Shown: piece after piece, positions 1 through 9,157 of the stretch
Layout: the number at the start of each line of letters is the position of its first letter
Numbering within the stretch: position 1 is the stretch's first letter
Source of the DNA: Hyphomicrobiales bacterium
GTDB lineage: Bacteria; Pseudomonadota; Alphaproteobacteria; Rhizobiales; Beijerinckiaceae
Direction: 5' to 3'
NCBI GenBank assembly: GCA_028290285.1
Contig: JAQGKD010000108.1
Span: forward strand, 1-35,465
DNA length: 35,465 nt
Position numbers and translations under genes: made by a program
The notes under the pieces: model-generated
Seen by the model: only the letters and a program-made list of their open reading frames with translations
Database searches by the model: none
What the model was told of the DNA's origin: nothing

Positions 1-34
1 ATCGGGCCAATGAAACTGTTTTTAGGAAGAAACC

Positions 35-1336
35 ATGAAGCTCGCTGACAACAAAGCCACCCTGTCGTTCAGCAACGGCAGCCCCAGCGTCGAGATGCCC
101 GTGTACCACGGCACCATCGGCCCGGACGTGATCGACATCCGCAAGCTGTATGCCCAGACCGGCATGTTCACGTACGACCCCGGCTTCATGTCGACGGCGT
201 CGTGCCAGTCGAGCATCACCTACAACGACGGCGACAAGGGCGAGCTGCTGTACCGCGGCTACCCGATCGAGCAGCTCGCCACCTCGTGCGACTTCCTCGA
301 GACCTGCTACCTGCTGCTGTACGGCGAGTTGCCGACCGCTTCGCAAAAGTCGGACTTCGATTATCGCATCACGCGCCATACGATGGTGCATGAGCAGATG
401 GCCCGCTTCTTCCAGGGCTTCCGCCGCGACGCGCATCCGATGGCCGTCATGGTCGGCAGCGTGGGCGCTCTGGCCGCCTTCTACCACGACTCGACCGACA
501 TTACCGATCCCAAGCAGCGCATGATCGCTTCGATGCGCATGATCGCCAAGGTGCCGACGCTCGCCGCCATGGCCTACAAGTACACGATCGGCCAGCCCTT
601 CGTGTACCCGCAGAACAACCTCGACTATACGTCGAACTTTCTCAACATGTGCTTCGCCGTGCCTTGCGAGGACTACAAGGTGAACCCGGTTCTGGCCCGC
701 GCGCTCGACCGGATCTTCATCCTGCATGCCGACCACGAGCAGAACGCCTCGACCTCGACGGTGCGCCTCGCGGGCTCGTCTGGCGCCAATCCGTTCGCCT
801 GCATCGCGGCCGGCATTGCCTGCCTCTGGGGTCCCGCGCACGGCGGCGCCAACGAGGCCGCGCTGAAGATGCTCGCGGAGATCGGCAGTGTCGATCGCAT
901 CCCCGAGTTTATTGCCCGCGCCAAGGACAAGAACGATCCCTTCCGCCTGATGGGCTTTGGTCACCGCGTCTACAAGAACTACGATCCGCGCGCGAAGATC
1001 ATGCAGAAAACCTCGCACGAGGTTCTCGCAGAACTCGGCATCAAGGACGAGCCGCTGCTCGACGTTGCAATGGAGCTCGAGCGAATCGCTTTGAGCGACG
1101 ATTACTTCATCGAGAAGAAGCTCTATCCGAACGTCGATTTCTATTCGGGCATCACCCTCAAGGCGATGGGCTTCCCCACCTCGATGTTCACGGTGCTCTT
1201 CGCAGTCGCCCGCACGGTCGGCTGGATCGCCCAGTGGAAGGAAATGGTCGAGGATCCCGGCCAGAAGATCGGCCGTCCTCGCCAGCTCTACACGGGCTCG
1301 CCTCCGCGCGACTATCAGCCGATCAGCAAGCGCTGA
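35..1336 (+). CDS. gltA: Citrate synthase
   Basis: Condenses oxaloacetate with acetyl-CoA to citrate, the entry step of the TCA cycle, in the cytoplasm. The 433-residue length is usual for the hexameric type II enzymes of Gram-negative bacteria. Visible motifs are HADHEQNAS (first active-site histidine region), [25 protein letters not shown] (second histidine and substrate arginine) and NVDFYSG, which carries the catalytic aspartate. The ATG follows an AGGAAG ribosome site by a few bases. It converges on lpxB, the usual neighbour in rhizobia-like genomes. Its own promoter is mostly outside the window because only 34 bases precede it. Confidence 0.97.
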   Translation: MKLADNKATLSFSNGSPSVEMPVYHGTIGPDVIDIRKLYAQTGMFTYDPGFMSTASCQSSITYNDGDKGELLYRGYPIEQLATSCDFLETCYLLLYGELPTASQKSDFDYRITRHTMVHEQMARFFQGFRRDAHPMAVMVGSVGALAAFYHDSTDITDPKQRMIASMRMIAKVPTLAAMAYKYTIGQPFVYPQNNLDYTSNFLNMCFAVPCEDYKVNPVLARALDRIFILHADHEQNASTSTVRLAGSSGANPFACIAAGIACLWGPAHGGANEAALKMLAEIGSVDRIPEFIARAKDKNDPFRLMGFGHRVYKNYDPRAKIMQKTSHEVLAELGIKDEPLLDVAMELERIALSDDYFIEKKLYPNVDFYSGITLKAMGFPTSMFTVLFAVARTVGWIAQWKEMVEDPGQKIGRPRQLYTGSPPRDYQPISKR

Positions 1337-1352
1337 CAGGCCCACATGAGAC

Positions 1353-1384
1353 AAAAAAGAGGGCCTCGCGGGCCTCTTTTTTTA
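1353..1384. terminator. Bidirectional rho-independent terminator between gltA and lpxB
   Basis: A GAGG-CC stem with one bulged G and a five-base loop is flanked by six A on the left and seven T on the right, so it can end transcription from both directions. It lies 16 bases after the gltA stop and 29 bases after the lpxB stop, exactly where two converging genes need one. Confidence 0.85.
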
Positions 1385-1413
1385 TGTCCGGCGTCGCGGC
1401 CTCATGTTGAAGC

Positions 1414-2583
1414 TCAGCGCCGCGCTGTCGCCAGAACTACCTGCGCGGCTCGCTCGCTCGGCGTCTGATCGCCGGGCAGGCGCATGAAGTCATCCAGGCG
1501 CCGCAGCTCCTTGCATTGGCGCTCGCGCTCCAGGCCGCCCCGCACCAAGGGGATCAGCGCCGCCGCCAGACGGGGCGCCGTGCAATCCTGCTGCAGGAAT
1601 TCAGGGACCGCCTGCTTGCCCAGGATGATATTGGGCAACAGGACGCTCGGCACGCGGATGACCTTCCGCACGAAAGCCGCCTCGAGGGCGTTGACGCGGT
1701 AGGCGGCGACCATGGGAATGGCCGCCAGTGCCAGTTCGAGCGTGACCGTGCCGGATGCCGCGAGCGCAGCGCGAGCGCGCCGGAACGCCGCCCATTTTTC
1801 AGCTTCACCGCGAACGATGCGCGGTTTCACCGGCCAGTCCGCGATCGCCTTTTCGATTGCCCCGGCCAGATGATCGACAGCGGGCAGGACGAAATCGACG
1901 GGGCCGCCCTCGGCGGCCACACGCTCGAGGACCTCACCAAAGACCGGCATGAGACGAGCAATCTCGGCGCGACGTGAGCCCGGTAGAACGAGGACGGTCG
2001 GCGGGCTTGCCTCGCGCGCGGCGGCTTCCTCGGCGTTCGGCCTGAATTCGGCGAGACGTTCGATGAGCGGGTGCCCGACATAGGTGCACGCGGGGCCGCC
2101 GAGTTCGAGATGCGACTGCGGCTCGAAGGGCAGCAACGCCATGACCTCGTCGACATAGGCGCGCATGGCCGGCGACCTTCCGGGACGCCAGGCCCAGACG
2201 GAGGGGCTGACATAATCCACGATCGGGAGGTCCGGCAGCGCCGTGCGGACGCGGCGCGCGACGCGATGGGTGAAGTCCGGACTATCGACGATGACGAGGA
2301 CGTCAGGACGCGCCTTGATCGCCGCAGCGGCCGTCTCCTTGATGCGCTTTAGGAGCGAGGGGAGCCGCGCGATGACGGGCAGGAAGCCCATGACGGCTAT
2401 CTCGCTGAGCGGAAAAAGGCTTACAAGCCCCTCCTCCGCCATGGCAGCGCCGCCCACGCCGGCGAAGCGCACGCGGTCACCCGTGGCAGCGCGCAAGGCC
2501 CGCATCAGCTTGAAGCCGAGCTGGTCGCCGGAATCCTCTCCCGCGACGATGAAGACGTCCAGCGGGCGATGATCTGGAGTCAC
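1414..2583 (-). CDS. lpxB: Lipid-A-disaccharide synthase
   Basis: Glycosyltransferase that joins lipid X to UDP-2,3-diacylglucosamine to form the lipid A disaccharide on the cytoplasmic face of the inner membrane. The 389-residue product opens with VFIVAGEDSGDQLG, the typical LpxB N-terminus. It contains VDYVSPSVWAWRPGR and VLVLPGSRRAEI, hallmarks of the GT19 family. The start is GTG, and its GTGA overlaps the lpxA stop by four bases, implying translational coupling. In most rhizobia lpxI separates lpxA from lpxB; here nothing does. It is the last gene of the envelope cluster and is followed by the shared terminator. Confidence 0.95.
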   Translation of the reverse strand: MTPDHRPLDVFIVAGEDSGDQLGFKLMRALRAATGDRVRFAGVGGAAMAEEGLVSLFPLSEIAVMGFLPVIARLPSLLKRIKETAAAAIKARPDVLVIVDSPDFTHRVARRVRTALPDLPIVDYVSPSVWAWRPGRSPAMRAYVDEVMALLPFEPQSHLELGGPACTYVGHPLIERLAEFRPNAEEAAAREASPPTVLVLPGSRRAEIARLMPVFGEVLERVAAEGGPVDFVLPAVDHLAGAIEKAIADWPVKPRIVRGEAEKWAAFRRARAALAASGTVTLELALAAIPMVAAYRVNALEAAFVRKVIRVPSVLLPNIILGKQAVPEFLQQDCTAPRLAAALIPLVRGGLERERQCKELRRLDDFMRLPGDQTPSERAAQVVLATARR

Positions 2584-3425
2584 GCCGTGCTGTCTCTCAC
2601 TTCGCGCGGCGTGCAGAGCGAACGGTCGCCGCCTTCGCGGATGAAGTCCAGGATTTCGTGCACCTGGGGGTGGCTGGCGAACTCGCTCGCGACATCTTCC
2701 ACCCGCTCCTTGAGCGTCCCTTCGGCGGCGAAAAGCAGCCGGTAGGCACGGCGCAGGCCGTGGATGTCTTCCCGGCTGAAGCCCCGGCGCTTCAGGCCGA
2801 TGAGATTGAGGCCAGCCAGATTGGCCCGGTTGCCCAACGCCATGCCATAGGGGATGACGTCATTCTCGACAGCGGCCATCCCGCCGACGAAGGCGTGGTC
2901 GCCGATGCGGGCGAACTGATGCACCGCCGCGCCGCCGCCCAAAATGACGAAGCGGCCGATGCGGCAATGACCTGCCACCATGACGTTGTTGGAGAAGATC
3001 ACGTCGTCTCCAACATGACAATCATGGGCGATATGAGCGTTGGCGAGGAAGGTGCAACGGTTGCCGACAGTCGTGACGAAGCCGCCGCCCTCGGTGCCCG
3101 GGTTCATCGTGACGCCCTCGCGGATCGTGCAATCCGTGCCAATCGTCAGGCTCGAGTCCTCGCCGTGAAATTTGAGATCCTGCGGCTCATGGCCGATGGA
3201 GGCGAAGGGGAAGATGCGCGTGCGCGCGCCGACCTGAGTGCGGCCGGCGACGACGACATGCGACAAAAGCTCAACGCCGTCACCCAGAACGACCTCAGGG
3301 CCGACATGGCAGAAGGGCCCGATGGCGACGCCCTCTCCCAGTATCGCGCCGTGCTCGACGACGGCGCTCGGGTGGATGCCCCGCGCTGTCTTGCGGGTAG
3401 GTACGGCGAGCGTGAGTTCAGCCAA
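2580..3425 (-). CDS. lpxA: UDP-N-acetylglucosamine acyltransferase
   Basis: Catalyses the first step of lipid A synthesis, transferring a hydroxyacyl chain from ACP to UDP-GlcNAc. A left-handed beta-helix of hexapeptide repeats is obvious from about residue 20 (IHPSAVV, GAILGEGVAIGPF). The catalytic histidine lies in HIAHDCHVGDD. I place the start at a TTG two bases after the fabZ stop, eight bases from a GGAG; this gives 281 residues against about 262-270 in the family. The open frame continues upstream through fabZ, but that part reads as an out-of-frame copy of FabZ and is not LpxA-like. A different nearby non-ATG start is possible. The 3' end overlaps lpxB. Confidence 0.92.
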   Translation of the reverse strand: MAELTLAVPTRKTARGIHPSAVVEHGAILGEGVAIGPFCHVGPEVVLGDGVELLSHVVVAGRTQVGARTRIFPFASIGHEPQDLKFHGEDSSLTIGTDCTIREGVTMNPGTEGGGFVTTVGNRCTFLANAHIAHDCHVGDDVIFSNNVMVAGHCRIGRFVILGGGAAVHQFARIGDHAFVGGMAAVENDVIPYGMALGNRANLAGLNLIGLKRRGFSREDIHGLRRAYRLLFAAEGTLKERVEDVASEFASHPQVHEILDFIREGGDRSLCTPREVRDSTA

Positions 3426-3427
3426 AA

Positions 3428-3904
3428 TCAGGACTCCGTGATCTGATCTGCGACCAGCATGGCGCTGACCTCGGCTTCGCAGACGACCTGGCCGTCCACC
3501 TTGGCGATTCCCTGATACCACCACATGTTGCGCCGCTGATTGAGCTTCGTCATGTGATATTCCACGCGATCCCCCGGAACCACGGGACGGCGGAATTTGG
3601 CGTTGTTGATCGTCATGAAGTAGACGATGCGCGGGCGCTTCGTCGCCGAGGCGTTGACGCAGAGCGCGCCCGCCGTCTGCGCCATTCCTTCGATCAGCAG
3701 CACGCCCGGCATGACCGGCTGTCCGGGAAAATGCCCCTGGAAATGCGGCTCGTTGAACGTGACGTTCTTGATGCCGATGCAGGACTGGTCGCCATTGCAT
3801 TCGAGGATGCGATCAACCATCAGAAACGGATAGCGATGCGGCAACGATGCCAGCAGCTTCATGATATCGACGGTTTCGAGTGCCTTGGGCGCTGCCTCGT
3901 TCAT
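3428..3904 (-). CDS. fabZ: 3-hydroxyacyl-[ACP] dehydratase FabZ
   Basis: Dehydrates beta-hydroxyacyl-ACP in type II fatty acid elongation and so competes with LpxA and LpxD for the same hydroxyacyl-ACP pool, which is why it is usually embedded in the lpx cluster. The 158-residue hot-dog fold protein shows [11 protein letters not shown] and the active-site segment with His in [12 protein letters not shown] and Glu in LLIEGMAQ. The ATG at 3904 follows AAGGAAGG by four bases. The longer open frame upstream has no FabZ character and overlaps lpxD, so it was excluded. Confidence 0.95.
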   Translation of the reverse strand: MNEAAPKALETVDIMKLLASLPHRYPFLMVDRILECNGDQSCIGIKNVTFNEPHFQGHFPGQPVMPGVLLIEGMAQTAGALCVNASATKRPRIVYFMTINNAKFRRPVVPGDRVEYHMTKLNQRRNMWWYQGIAKVDGQVVCEAEVSAMLVADQITES

Positions 3905-3950
3905 GTCACCTTCCTTGCAGGACCGCGCCGCGATGCGGCGATCCTCATCC

Positions 3951-5024
3951 TCAGTTGTCGCCGCCCGCTGCGGGGCCGGCATCCTTCTTGGTCGCGGGCC
4001 GCGCCAGTCTATCCAGCGTCGCGACCGCGCGCATGTAGTCGCGCATGGGCTTGGCCGGAGACCCGCCGAAGCGCTGGCCGGCCGGTACATCGGTCATCAC
4101 GCCGGACTGCGCTGCGATCTGTGCGCCCATGCCGATCTTGAGATGGCCGGTGATGCCGGCCTGGCCGCCCGCCGCGACGAAATCGCCGAGGTCGGTCGAG
4201 CCGGAAATGCCCACCTGCGAGACCACCACGCAATGGCGACCGATGGTGACGTTATGGCCAATCTGAACGAGATTGTCGATCTTCGTGCCCTCGCCGATCA
4301 CCGTGTCGCGATTCGCACCGCGATCGATGGTGGTATTGGCGCCGATCTCGACGTCGTTCTGGATGATGACCCGCCCGATCTGCGGCACCTTGAGATGGCC
4401 GCGCGGCGACATGGCGAAGCCGAAGCCGTCCTGACCGATGCGCACACCCGGATGCAGGATCACGCGATCACCGATCAGCGCGAAGAGCACCGTGGCCTGC
4501 GGGCCGATCGAGCAGTCGCGGCCGATGCGCACGTCCGGTCCGATGACCGCGTTGGGGCCGATCACGGTCCCCTCCCCGATCTCGGCGCGCGGTCCGATCA
4601 CCGCGCCTGGGTCGACGGTCACACCGGGTTCGAGGCGGGCTTCGGGATGAATGTAGGCGCCGGGCGAAATCCCCGTGCCGCCGAAGAGCGATCCGGGGCG
4701 CATCGCGTCCGGGAAGAGCTTTGCACTCACGCGGGCGCAGGCCGCATAGGGCTCCGGCGTGACGAGCGCGATGGTCCCTTCCGGCACTCGGTCAGCGTAG
4801 CGCTGCGTCACCAGACATGCGGTTGCGCGTGTCGTGCGAATGTCTTCGGCATATTTGGGATTGTCGAGAAATACGAGCGTGCCGGGAATGCCCGCGTCGA
4901 GCGGCGCAAGGCCCTCGATCGTCGCGGACAGATCGCCATCACGGAAGGGCTTGGCGCCCGTGATTTCAACGATATCAGCAATCGTGAGAGACGCCGCGTG
5001 CCGGAAGAAAACCGGATCGCTCAT
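3951..5024 (-). CDS. lpxD: UDP-3-O-(3-hydroxyacyl)glucosamine N-acyltransferase
   Basis: Third step of lipid A synthesis: N-acylates UDP-3-O-acyl-glucosamine using hydroxyacyl-ACP. The 357-residue protein has an N-terminal uridine-binding domain (residues about 1-110). A long hexapeptide beta-helix follows (for example [19 protein letters not shown]). The active-site histidine is in [13 protein letters not shown], and a C-terminal helical tail is present. The start at 5024 (MSDPVFFRH) is preferred over an upstream ATG because the family begins this way. It lies downstream of bamA, but a terminator-like hairpin separates the two, so some lpx transcription may begin anew here. Confidence 0.95.
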   Translation of the reverse strand: MSDPVFFRHAASLTIADIVEITGAKPFRDGDLSATIEGLAPLDAGIPGTLVFLDNPKYAEDIRTTRATACLVTQRYADRVPEGTIALVTPEPYAACARVSAKLFPDAMRPGSLFGGTGISPGAYIHPEARLEPGVTVDPGAVIGPRAEIGEGTVIGPNAVIGPDVRIGRDCSIGPQATVLFALIGDRVILHPGVRIGQDGFGFAMSPRGHLKVPQIGRVIIQNDVEIGANTTIDRGANRDTVIGEGTKIDNLVQIGHNVTIGRHCVVVSQVGISGSTDLGDFVAAGGQAGITGHLKIGMGAQIAAQSGVMTDVPAGQRFGGSPAKPMRDYMRAVATLDRLARPATKKDAGPAAGGDN

Positions 5025-5115
5025 ACTCGAACCCTCGCACAAACGCCGCACAGGCCTCGAACCGCCTGATAACCCAAAGGGGCCGCAGGGAACGAAAAGC
5101 CCCGAACGATAAATC

Positions 5116-5150
5116 TAAAAAGAGCCTGCGCCGGTTCATCCGACGCAGGC
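5116..5150 (-). terminator. Rho-independent terminator after bamA
   Basis: On the minus strand a seven-base stem GCCTGCG/CGCAGGC plus an inner three-pair CGG/CCG, with one mismatch between, is followed by TCTTTTTA. It lies 43-77 bases after the bamA stop and before lpxD, so it probably lowers read-through into the lipid A genes. Confidence 0.75.
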
Positions 5151-5192
5151 TTGGTTCTTGGCAGACATCAGGCCCGAAGCCGAGTCCGAAAA

Positions 5193-7688
5193 TCAGAAGC
5201 TCGAACCACCCGAGAAGCGGAAAGCCTGCTTCTGGTCAACCTTGTCCTTCGAAAGAACGAAGGCGTAGTCGAAGCGGATCGGACCCAGCGGCGAAGCCCA
5301 GAGGAGTGACACACCGACAGACGAGCGGATCTTGTGCGAGTCCTCGACGGTGATGCAGGAGCCCTGGCTGGTCTTGACATTCACAACAGGATTCGTACCC
5401 GGCACTGGAGCTGTGGTCGGAGCAACGCAACCGGTGCCAGCTGGGTAACCCAGCAACTGTGCAAAGTTAGTTGTGCCCTTATAGCCAAACAAAGTACCCG
5501 CATCGGCGAAGACCGCACCCTTCAGGCCCAGTTCCTTCGGCAATCCCCAGATGGGGAATTGGGCTTCGAGCGTTCCACCGAAGTAGGAGGTGCCACCGAG
5601 CGCGGCAGACTGGAGGTTGAGGGGATCGCTGATGTCGCGCGGACCCAGTCCACCCGGAGCGAAGCCGCGCACGAGGCCCGGCCCGAGATTGTAGTTGTCA
5701 ACGATACGGAGCTTTTCGCCACCGAAGCCAGTGATGTTACCACCCTGGAGGCGAGCGAAGCCGACCACGTCTTCGAAGAGCGGGAAGTAGTAGCGGCCGT
5801 CAGCCGAGGTACGGACGAACTTGGCATCGCCGCCGAGGCCCGCAACATCCTGACGGAACTCCGCGAACATGCCCTGCGTCGGGTTACGATTGTTGTCGAG
5901 CGTGTTGTACGACAACGTGTAGCCGACGAGCGAGGTCAGACGCGTACCGGAAGCCTCTTTAATTGCAAGAGACGCCTCGCCGTTGGAAAGACAGCTGTTG
6001 GCAGCATCAATCGCGGGAGCCCCGACCGTTCCCGGAGTTATCCCGATGAGTGGCACCGAGCAGTCGTTATACGGCTGGCTCGTGGTATTCGGGATGCTGA
6101 TCCGGGACTGGTAGATCGAATAGCGCGGCGAGAAGGTGATCTCTTCGGTCACCGGCAGGCCGAGGCGCAGCGTGGCGCCCGTCACCATGTTTGAGTAGAG
6201 CGCGTATTTCGTCTGGTCGGACTGCTTGGCGAAGAGATCGACACCAGCCGACATCCGATAGCCCATGAAATAAGGCTCGGTGAAGGAGAGGTCGATGCCA
6301 CGGGTGTACTGGCCATAGGACACCGCGGCGCGGACGAACTGGCCGCGACCGAGGAAGTTCGACTCGGAGAGCGAGACTTCGCCGATGATGCCGTCCGAGG
6401 TCGAGTAGCCGCCGGAGATGGCGAAGGAGCCGGTGGGCTGATCTTCCACATCCACGTTCACGACGACGCGGTCAGGCGCGGAGCCCGGCTCGTTGGTGAT
6501 CTTGACCTTCTTGAAGAAGCCAAGGTTGTTCAGGCGGCGCTCGGCACGGTCCATGATGACGCGGTTATACGCATCGCCCTCGCCAATCTCGAATTCGCGG
6601 CGAACGACATAGTCACGGGTGCGGGTGTTGCCGCGCACGTTGACGCGCTCGATGTAGACGCGCGGGCCTTCCTCGATGACGAAGCCGAGCGAGATCGTGC
6701 GGCTGGCCGGATCGCGGTCGCCACGAGGGCGAGCCGAGGAGAAGGCGTAGCCGCGACGAGCAACTTCGCGGGTCAGCGAATCAACGGACTTCTCGACGAG
6801 GTCTCCGTTATAGACGTCGCCTTCCTTGATCTTCACCAGGCTGCGCAGCGTGACGGGATCGACGTCGGACAAGCGCGAATCAACCGCGATGGAGCCGACG
6901 TGATATTGCGCGCCCTCGTCCACGGTGATCGTGATGACGTAGCCCTTCTGGGCCGGATCGTAGACGGCGTCGGAACCAACGATGCGGAAGTCCGCATAAC
7001 CGTTCTTCAGATAATAGCGGCGGATCAACTCCTGATCGGCAGCGATCTTGTCGGGATCGTAGACGTCGCTCGTCTTGAGCCAGGAGAGAATATTCATCTC
7101 CGTCGTCTGCATCAGGTTGCGCAGGCGATAGGTGGAGAAGGCCGAATTACCAACGAAATTGATCGTCTTGACGCCGGTCTTGCCACCTTCATCCACGGTG
7201 AAGACCACATCGATGCGACCATTCGGCAGATCGACAGTGCGCGCGGTCACGGTCGCGTCTGCGCGGCCACCACGGCGATAGATGTCACGGATACGCTGAA
7301 CGTCAGCTTCGACAGTCGCGGGACTGTAGGCTCCACGCGACTTGGTCTGCACTTCGGAGGAGAGTTGGTCGGACTTGACCTTGCTGTTGCCCTCGAAGGC
7401 GACGCGGTTGATGACGTTGTTTTCAACGACCGAGACGACGACCGAGCCGCCGGCGCGACTCACGCGCACATCGGAAAAGAGGCCCGTCGCGTAGAGATTC
7501 TTCACGCCTTCATTCACCTTCGCCTGGTCGGAACCAGCGAAGTAGGAACGAATTGTCTCCGTGTCGACACGGCGGTTGCCCTTCACGACGACCGATTGGG
7601 CGAAAGCCGGACCGGCGACCGTCATGGCGGCTGCGACGAGGAATGTCGCACTGGCCAGGCGGTTCTTGAAACCCCTTGTGAATTGCAT
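5193..7688 (-). CDS. bamA: Outer membrane protein assembly factor BamA
   Basis: Central Omp85 component of the BAM complex that folds beta-barrel proteins into the outer membrane. The 831-residue precursor has a signal peptide (about residues 1-31, ending in GPAFAQ) followed by five POTRA-like repeats (first VVVKGNRRVDTETIRSYF). A C-terminal 16-strand barrel domain follows, with the conserved lid-loop region near VRGFAPGGLGPRD and a terminal phenylalanine (FRFSGGSSF), the usual barrel signature. The start at 7688 was chosen because the signal peptide begins there. It sits after rseP with a terminator hairpin between, as often seen in alphaproteobacteria. Confidence 0.96.
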   Translation of the reverse strand: MQFTRGFKNRLASATFLVAAAMTVAGPAFAQSVVVKGNRRVDTETIRSYFAGSDQAKVNEGVKNLYATGLFSDVRVSRAGGSVVVSVVENNVINRVAFEGNSKVKSDQLSSEVQTKSRGAYSPATVEADVQRIRDIYRRGGRADATVTARTVDLPNGRIDVVFTVDEGGKTGVKTINFVGNSAFSTYRLRNLMQTTEMNILSWLKTSDVYDPDKIAADQELIRRYYLKNGYADFRIVGSDAVYDPAQKGYVITITVDEGAQYHVGSIAVDSRLSDVDPVTLRSLVKIKEGDVYNGDLVEKSVDSLTREVARRGYAFSSARPRGDRDPASRTISLGFVIEEGPRVYIERVNVRGNTRTRDYVVRREFEIGEGDAYNRVIMDRAERRLNNLGFFKKVKITNEPGSAPDRVVVNVDVEDQPTGSFAISGGYSTSDGIIGEVSLSESNFLGRGQFVRAAVSYGQYTRGIDLSFTEPYFMGYRMSAGVDLFAKQSDQTKYALYSNMVTGATLRLGLPVTEEITFSPRYSIYQSRISIPNTTSQPYNDCSVPLIGITPGTVGAPAIDAANSCLSNGEASLAIKEASGTRLTSLVGYTLSYNTLDNNRNPTQGMFAEFRQDVAGLGGDAKFVRTSADGRYYFPLFEDVVGFARLQGGNITGFGGEKLRIVDNYNLGPGLVRGFAPGGLGPRDISDPLNLQSAALGGTSYFGGTLEAQFPIWGLPKELGLKGAVFADAGTLFGYKGTTNFAQLLGYPAGTGCVAPTTAPVPGTNPVVNVKTSQGSCITVEDSHKIRSSVGVSLLWASPLGPIRFDYAFVLSKDKVDQKQAFRFSGGSSF

Positions 7689-7841
7689 CGACGACCGTTC
7701 CCCGTCCAAATTCAAAAATCCAGCGCCGCGGCGCCAGCCCAAAAAGAGTGGTCAGACCACCCTCACGCTGCCGTCTCGGGCGACCACAGCGCTACAGTTC
7801 GTGACATCGCTTCTACTAGGTTTACGGGAACCTGCAAATGC

Positions 7842-7883
7842 AGAAAAGCCGCCACGGGGGAGATTTGCTCCCGTCGTGGCGGC
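7842..7883 (-). terminator. Rho-independent terminator after rseP
   Basis: On the minus strand an eight-base outer stem GCCGCCAC/GTGGCGGC encloses a GGGAG/CTCCC inner stem with a small AT-rich loop. It is followed by TTTTC. It is 28 bases after the rseP stop and upstream of bamA. Confidence 0.8.
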
Positions 7884-7911
7884 CAGGTCACGCAACGTGG
7901 TGAAAGTGTGG

Positions 7912-9042
7912 TTAACCACGGCTCAGGTGCAGGACGTCGTTGAACGTGGCAAAGATCATCAGCGCGCCCACGAGCGCAATTCCGACCTTAAACCCAAGCT
8001 CCTGAGCCCTTTCGCTCATCGGACGGCCCCTGAGAGCCTCGACGAGGTAGTAAAGAAGGTGCCCGCCGTCGAGCAGCGGCACCGGGAACAGGTTGATGAG
8101 GCCGACCGACACGGACAAGATTGCGGCAAGGTTCAGGAGCGCACCGATGCCGACCTTGGCCACTTCGCCGGAGATTTCGGCGATGCGAATCGGCCCGGAG
8201 ATCTGCTCGGCGGTCTCGCGGCCGCTGAAGACACCGCCGATATAGCTGACGGTGCGGTCAATGATGAACCAGGTTTCCTGCGTAGCGATTCGCGCCGACT
8301 GAACCAGGCTGTAGCGTTCGATTCGCCAATCGGTCACCTCCGACGACGCCGTGACCCCGAGGAGGCCGACGCGGTGCTTGCCGAAGGGGGTGTCAACATC
8401 GCGCTGGCGCGGCGTGGCGTTGAGGGTGACTTCCTGCGTGCCGCGACGCACCACGAAGGAGAGCGGCACTCCGCCCGACATCTGTACGACCCGCTGCATC
8501 TCGTTCCAGGTGCCGATGGCCTCGCCGTTGATCGAGACGATCAGATCGCCCGCCTGGAAGCCGGCGACCTCCCCGGCCTCCCCTGCCCGCACCGATTCGA
8601 TGCGCGGCGCCAGCACTTCCCGGCCGTAGCCGAAGAAGATGCAGGTGAAAATGACAATCGCGAGGAGGAAATTGGCCATCGGACCGGCGGCGACGATGGC
8701 CGCTCGCTTCCAGACCTTCTGGGAGAAGAAGCTGACGGCTCGCTCCTCGGCGGGCATAGCGGCGATCTGCTCGGCATCGCTCATGCTTGCTGCATTGGCG
8801 TCGCCGTGGAACTTCACGAAGCCGCCGAGCGGGAGAGCTGCCAACCGCCAGCGCGTGCCCCGCTTGTCGGTGAAGGCAAAGATCTCCGGGCCGAACCCGA
8901 GCGAGAACGCATCGACCTTCACGCCACACCAGCGCCCAACGAGGAAATGTCCCATCTCGTGAAAGAAGACGACCACGCTGAGCACGAATACGAAGGGAAC
9001 GATGTAGCTGGCGACGAAATAGAGCGACCCGAGAATATTCAT
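7912..9042 (-). CDS. rseP: Site-2 intramembrane metalloprotease RseP
   Basis: Zinc protease that cleaves membrane proteins within the bilayer, classically anti-sigma factors in envelope stress signalling. The 376-residue protein has the zinc motif FHEMGHFLVGRW in the first membrane helix, one PDZ domain around GFQAGDLIVSINGEAI (many proteobacterial homologues have two), and the distal ligand motif NLFPVPLLDGGHLLYY near the C-terminus. The start is supported by GAGGAGG six bases upstream. Position between dxr and bamA is conserved widely. No anti-sigma substrate gene is in the window. Confidence 0.95.
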   Translation of the reverse strand: MNILGSLYFVASYIVPFVFVLSVVVFFHEMGHFLVGRWCGVKVDAFSLGFGPEIFAFTDKRGTRWRLAALPLGGFVKFHGDANAASMSDAEQIAAMPAEERAVSFFSQKVWKRAAIVAAGPMANFLLAIVIFTCIFFGYGREVLAPRIESVRAGEAGEVAGFQAGDLIVSINGEAIGTWNEMQRVVQMSGGVPLSFVVRRGTQEVTLNATPRQRDVDTPFGKHRVGLLGVTASSEVTDWRIERYSLVQSARIATQETWFIIDRTVSYIGGVFSGRETAEQISGPIRIAEISGEVAKVGIGALLNLAAILSVSVGLINLFPVPLLDGGHLLYYLVEALRGRPMSERAQELGFKVGIALVGALMIFATFNDVLHLSRG

Positions 9043-9114
9043 TTGGCCTCCTCAGCCGGGCAATGGCCCCGAATGCGACTGACACCCGAGGCCCCTGCGG
9101 CCACAGCTACGCAG

Positions 9115-9126
9115 AACAATATTGTT
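9115..9126. promoter_or_regulatory. Perfect 12-base AT-rich palindrome upstream of rseP
   Basis: AACAATATTGTT is a perfect inverted repeat in the 115-base gap between dxr and rseP, in otherwise GC-rich DNA, 73 bases before the rseP start. It could be an operator or part of a promoter; no known binding site is matched, so this is only a suggestion. Confidence 0.3.
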
Positions 9127-9157
9127 AACGAGGTCTTACTGTGCCGGACCGATGGCC

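Noticed and set aside
3429..3800. N-terminal extension of the lpxA frame
   Set aside because: The extra residues are an out-of-frame reading of fabZ, so the start was placed just after the fabZ stop.
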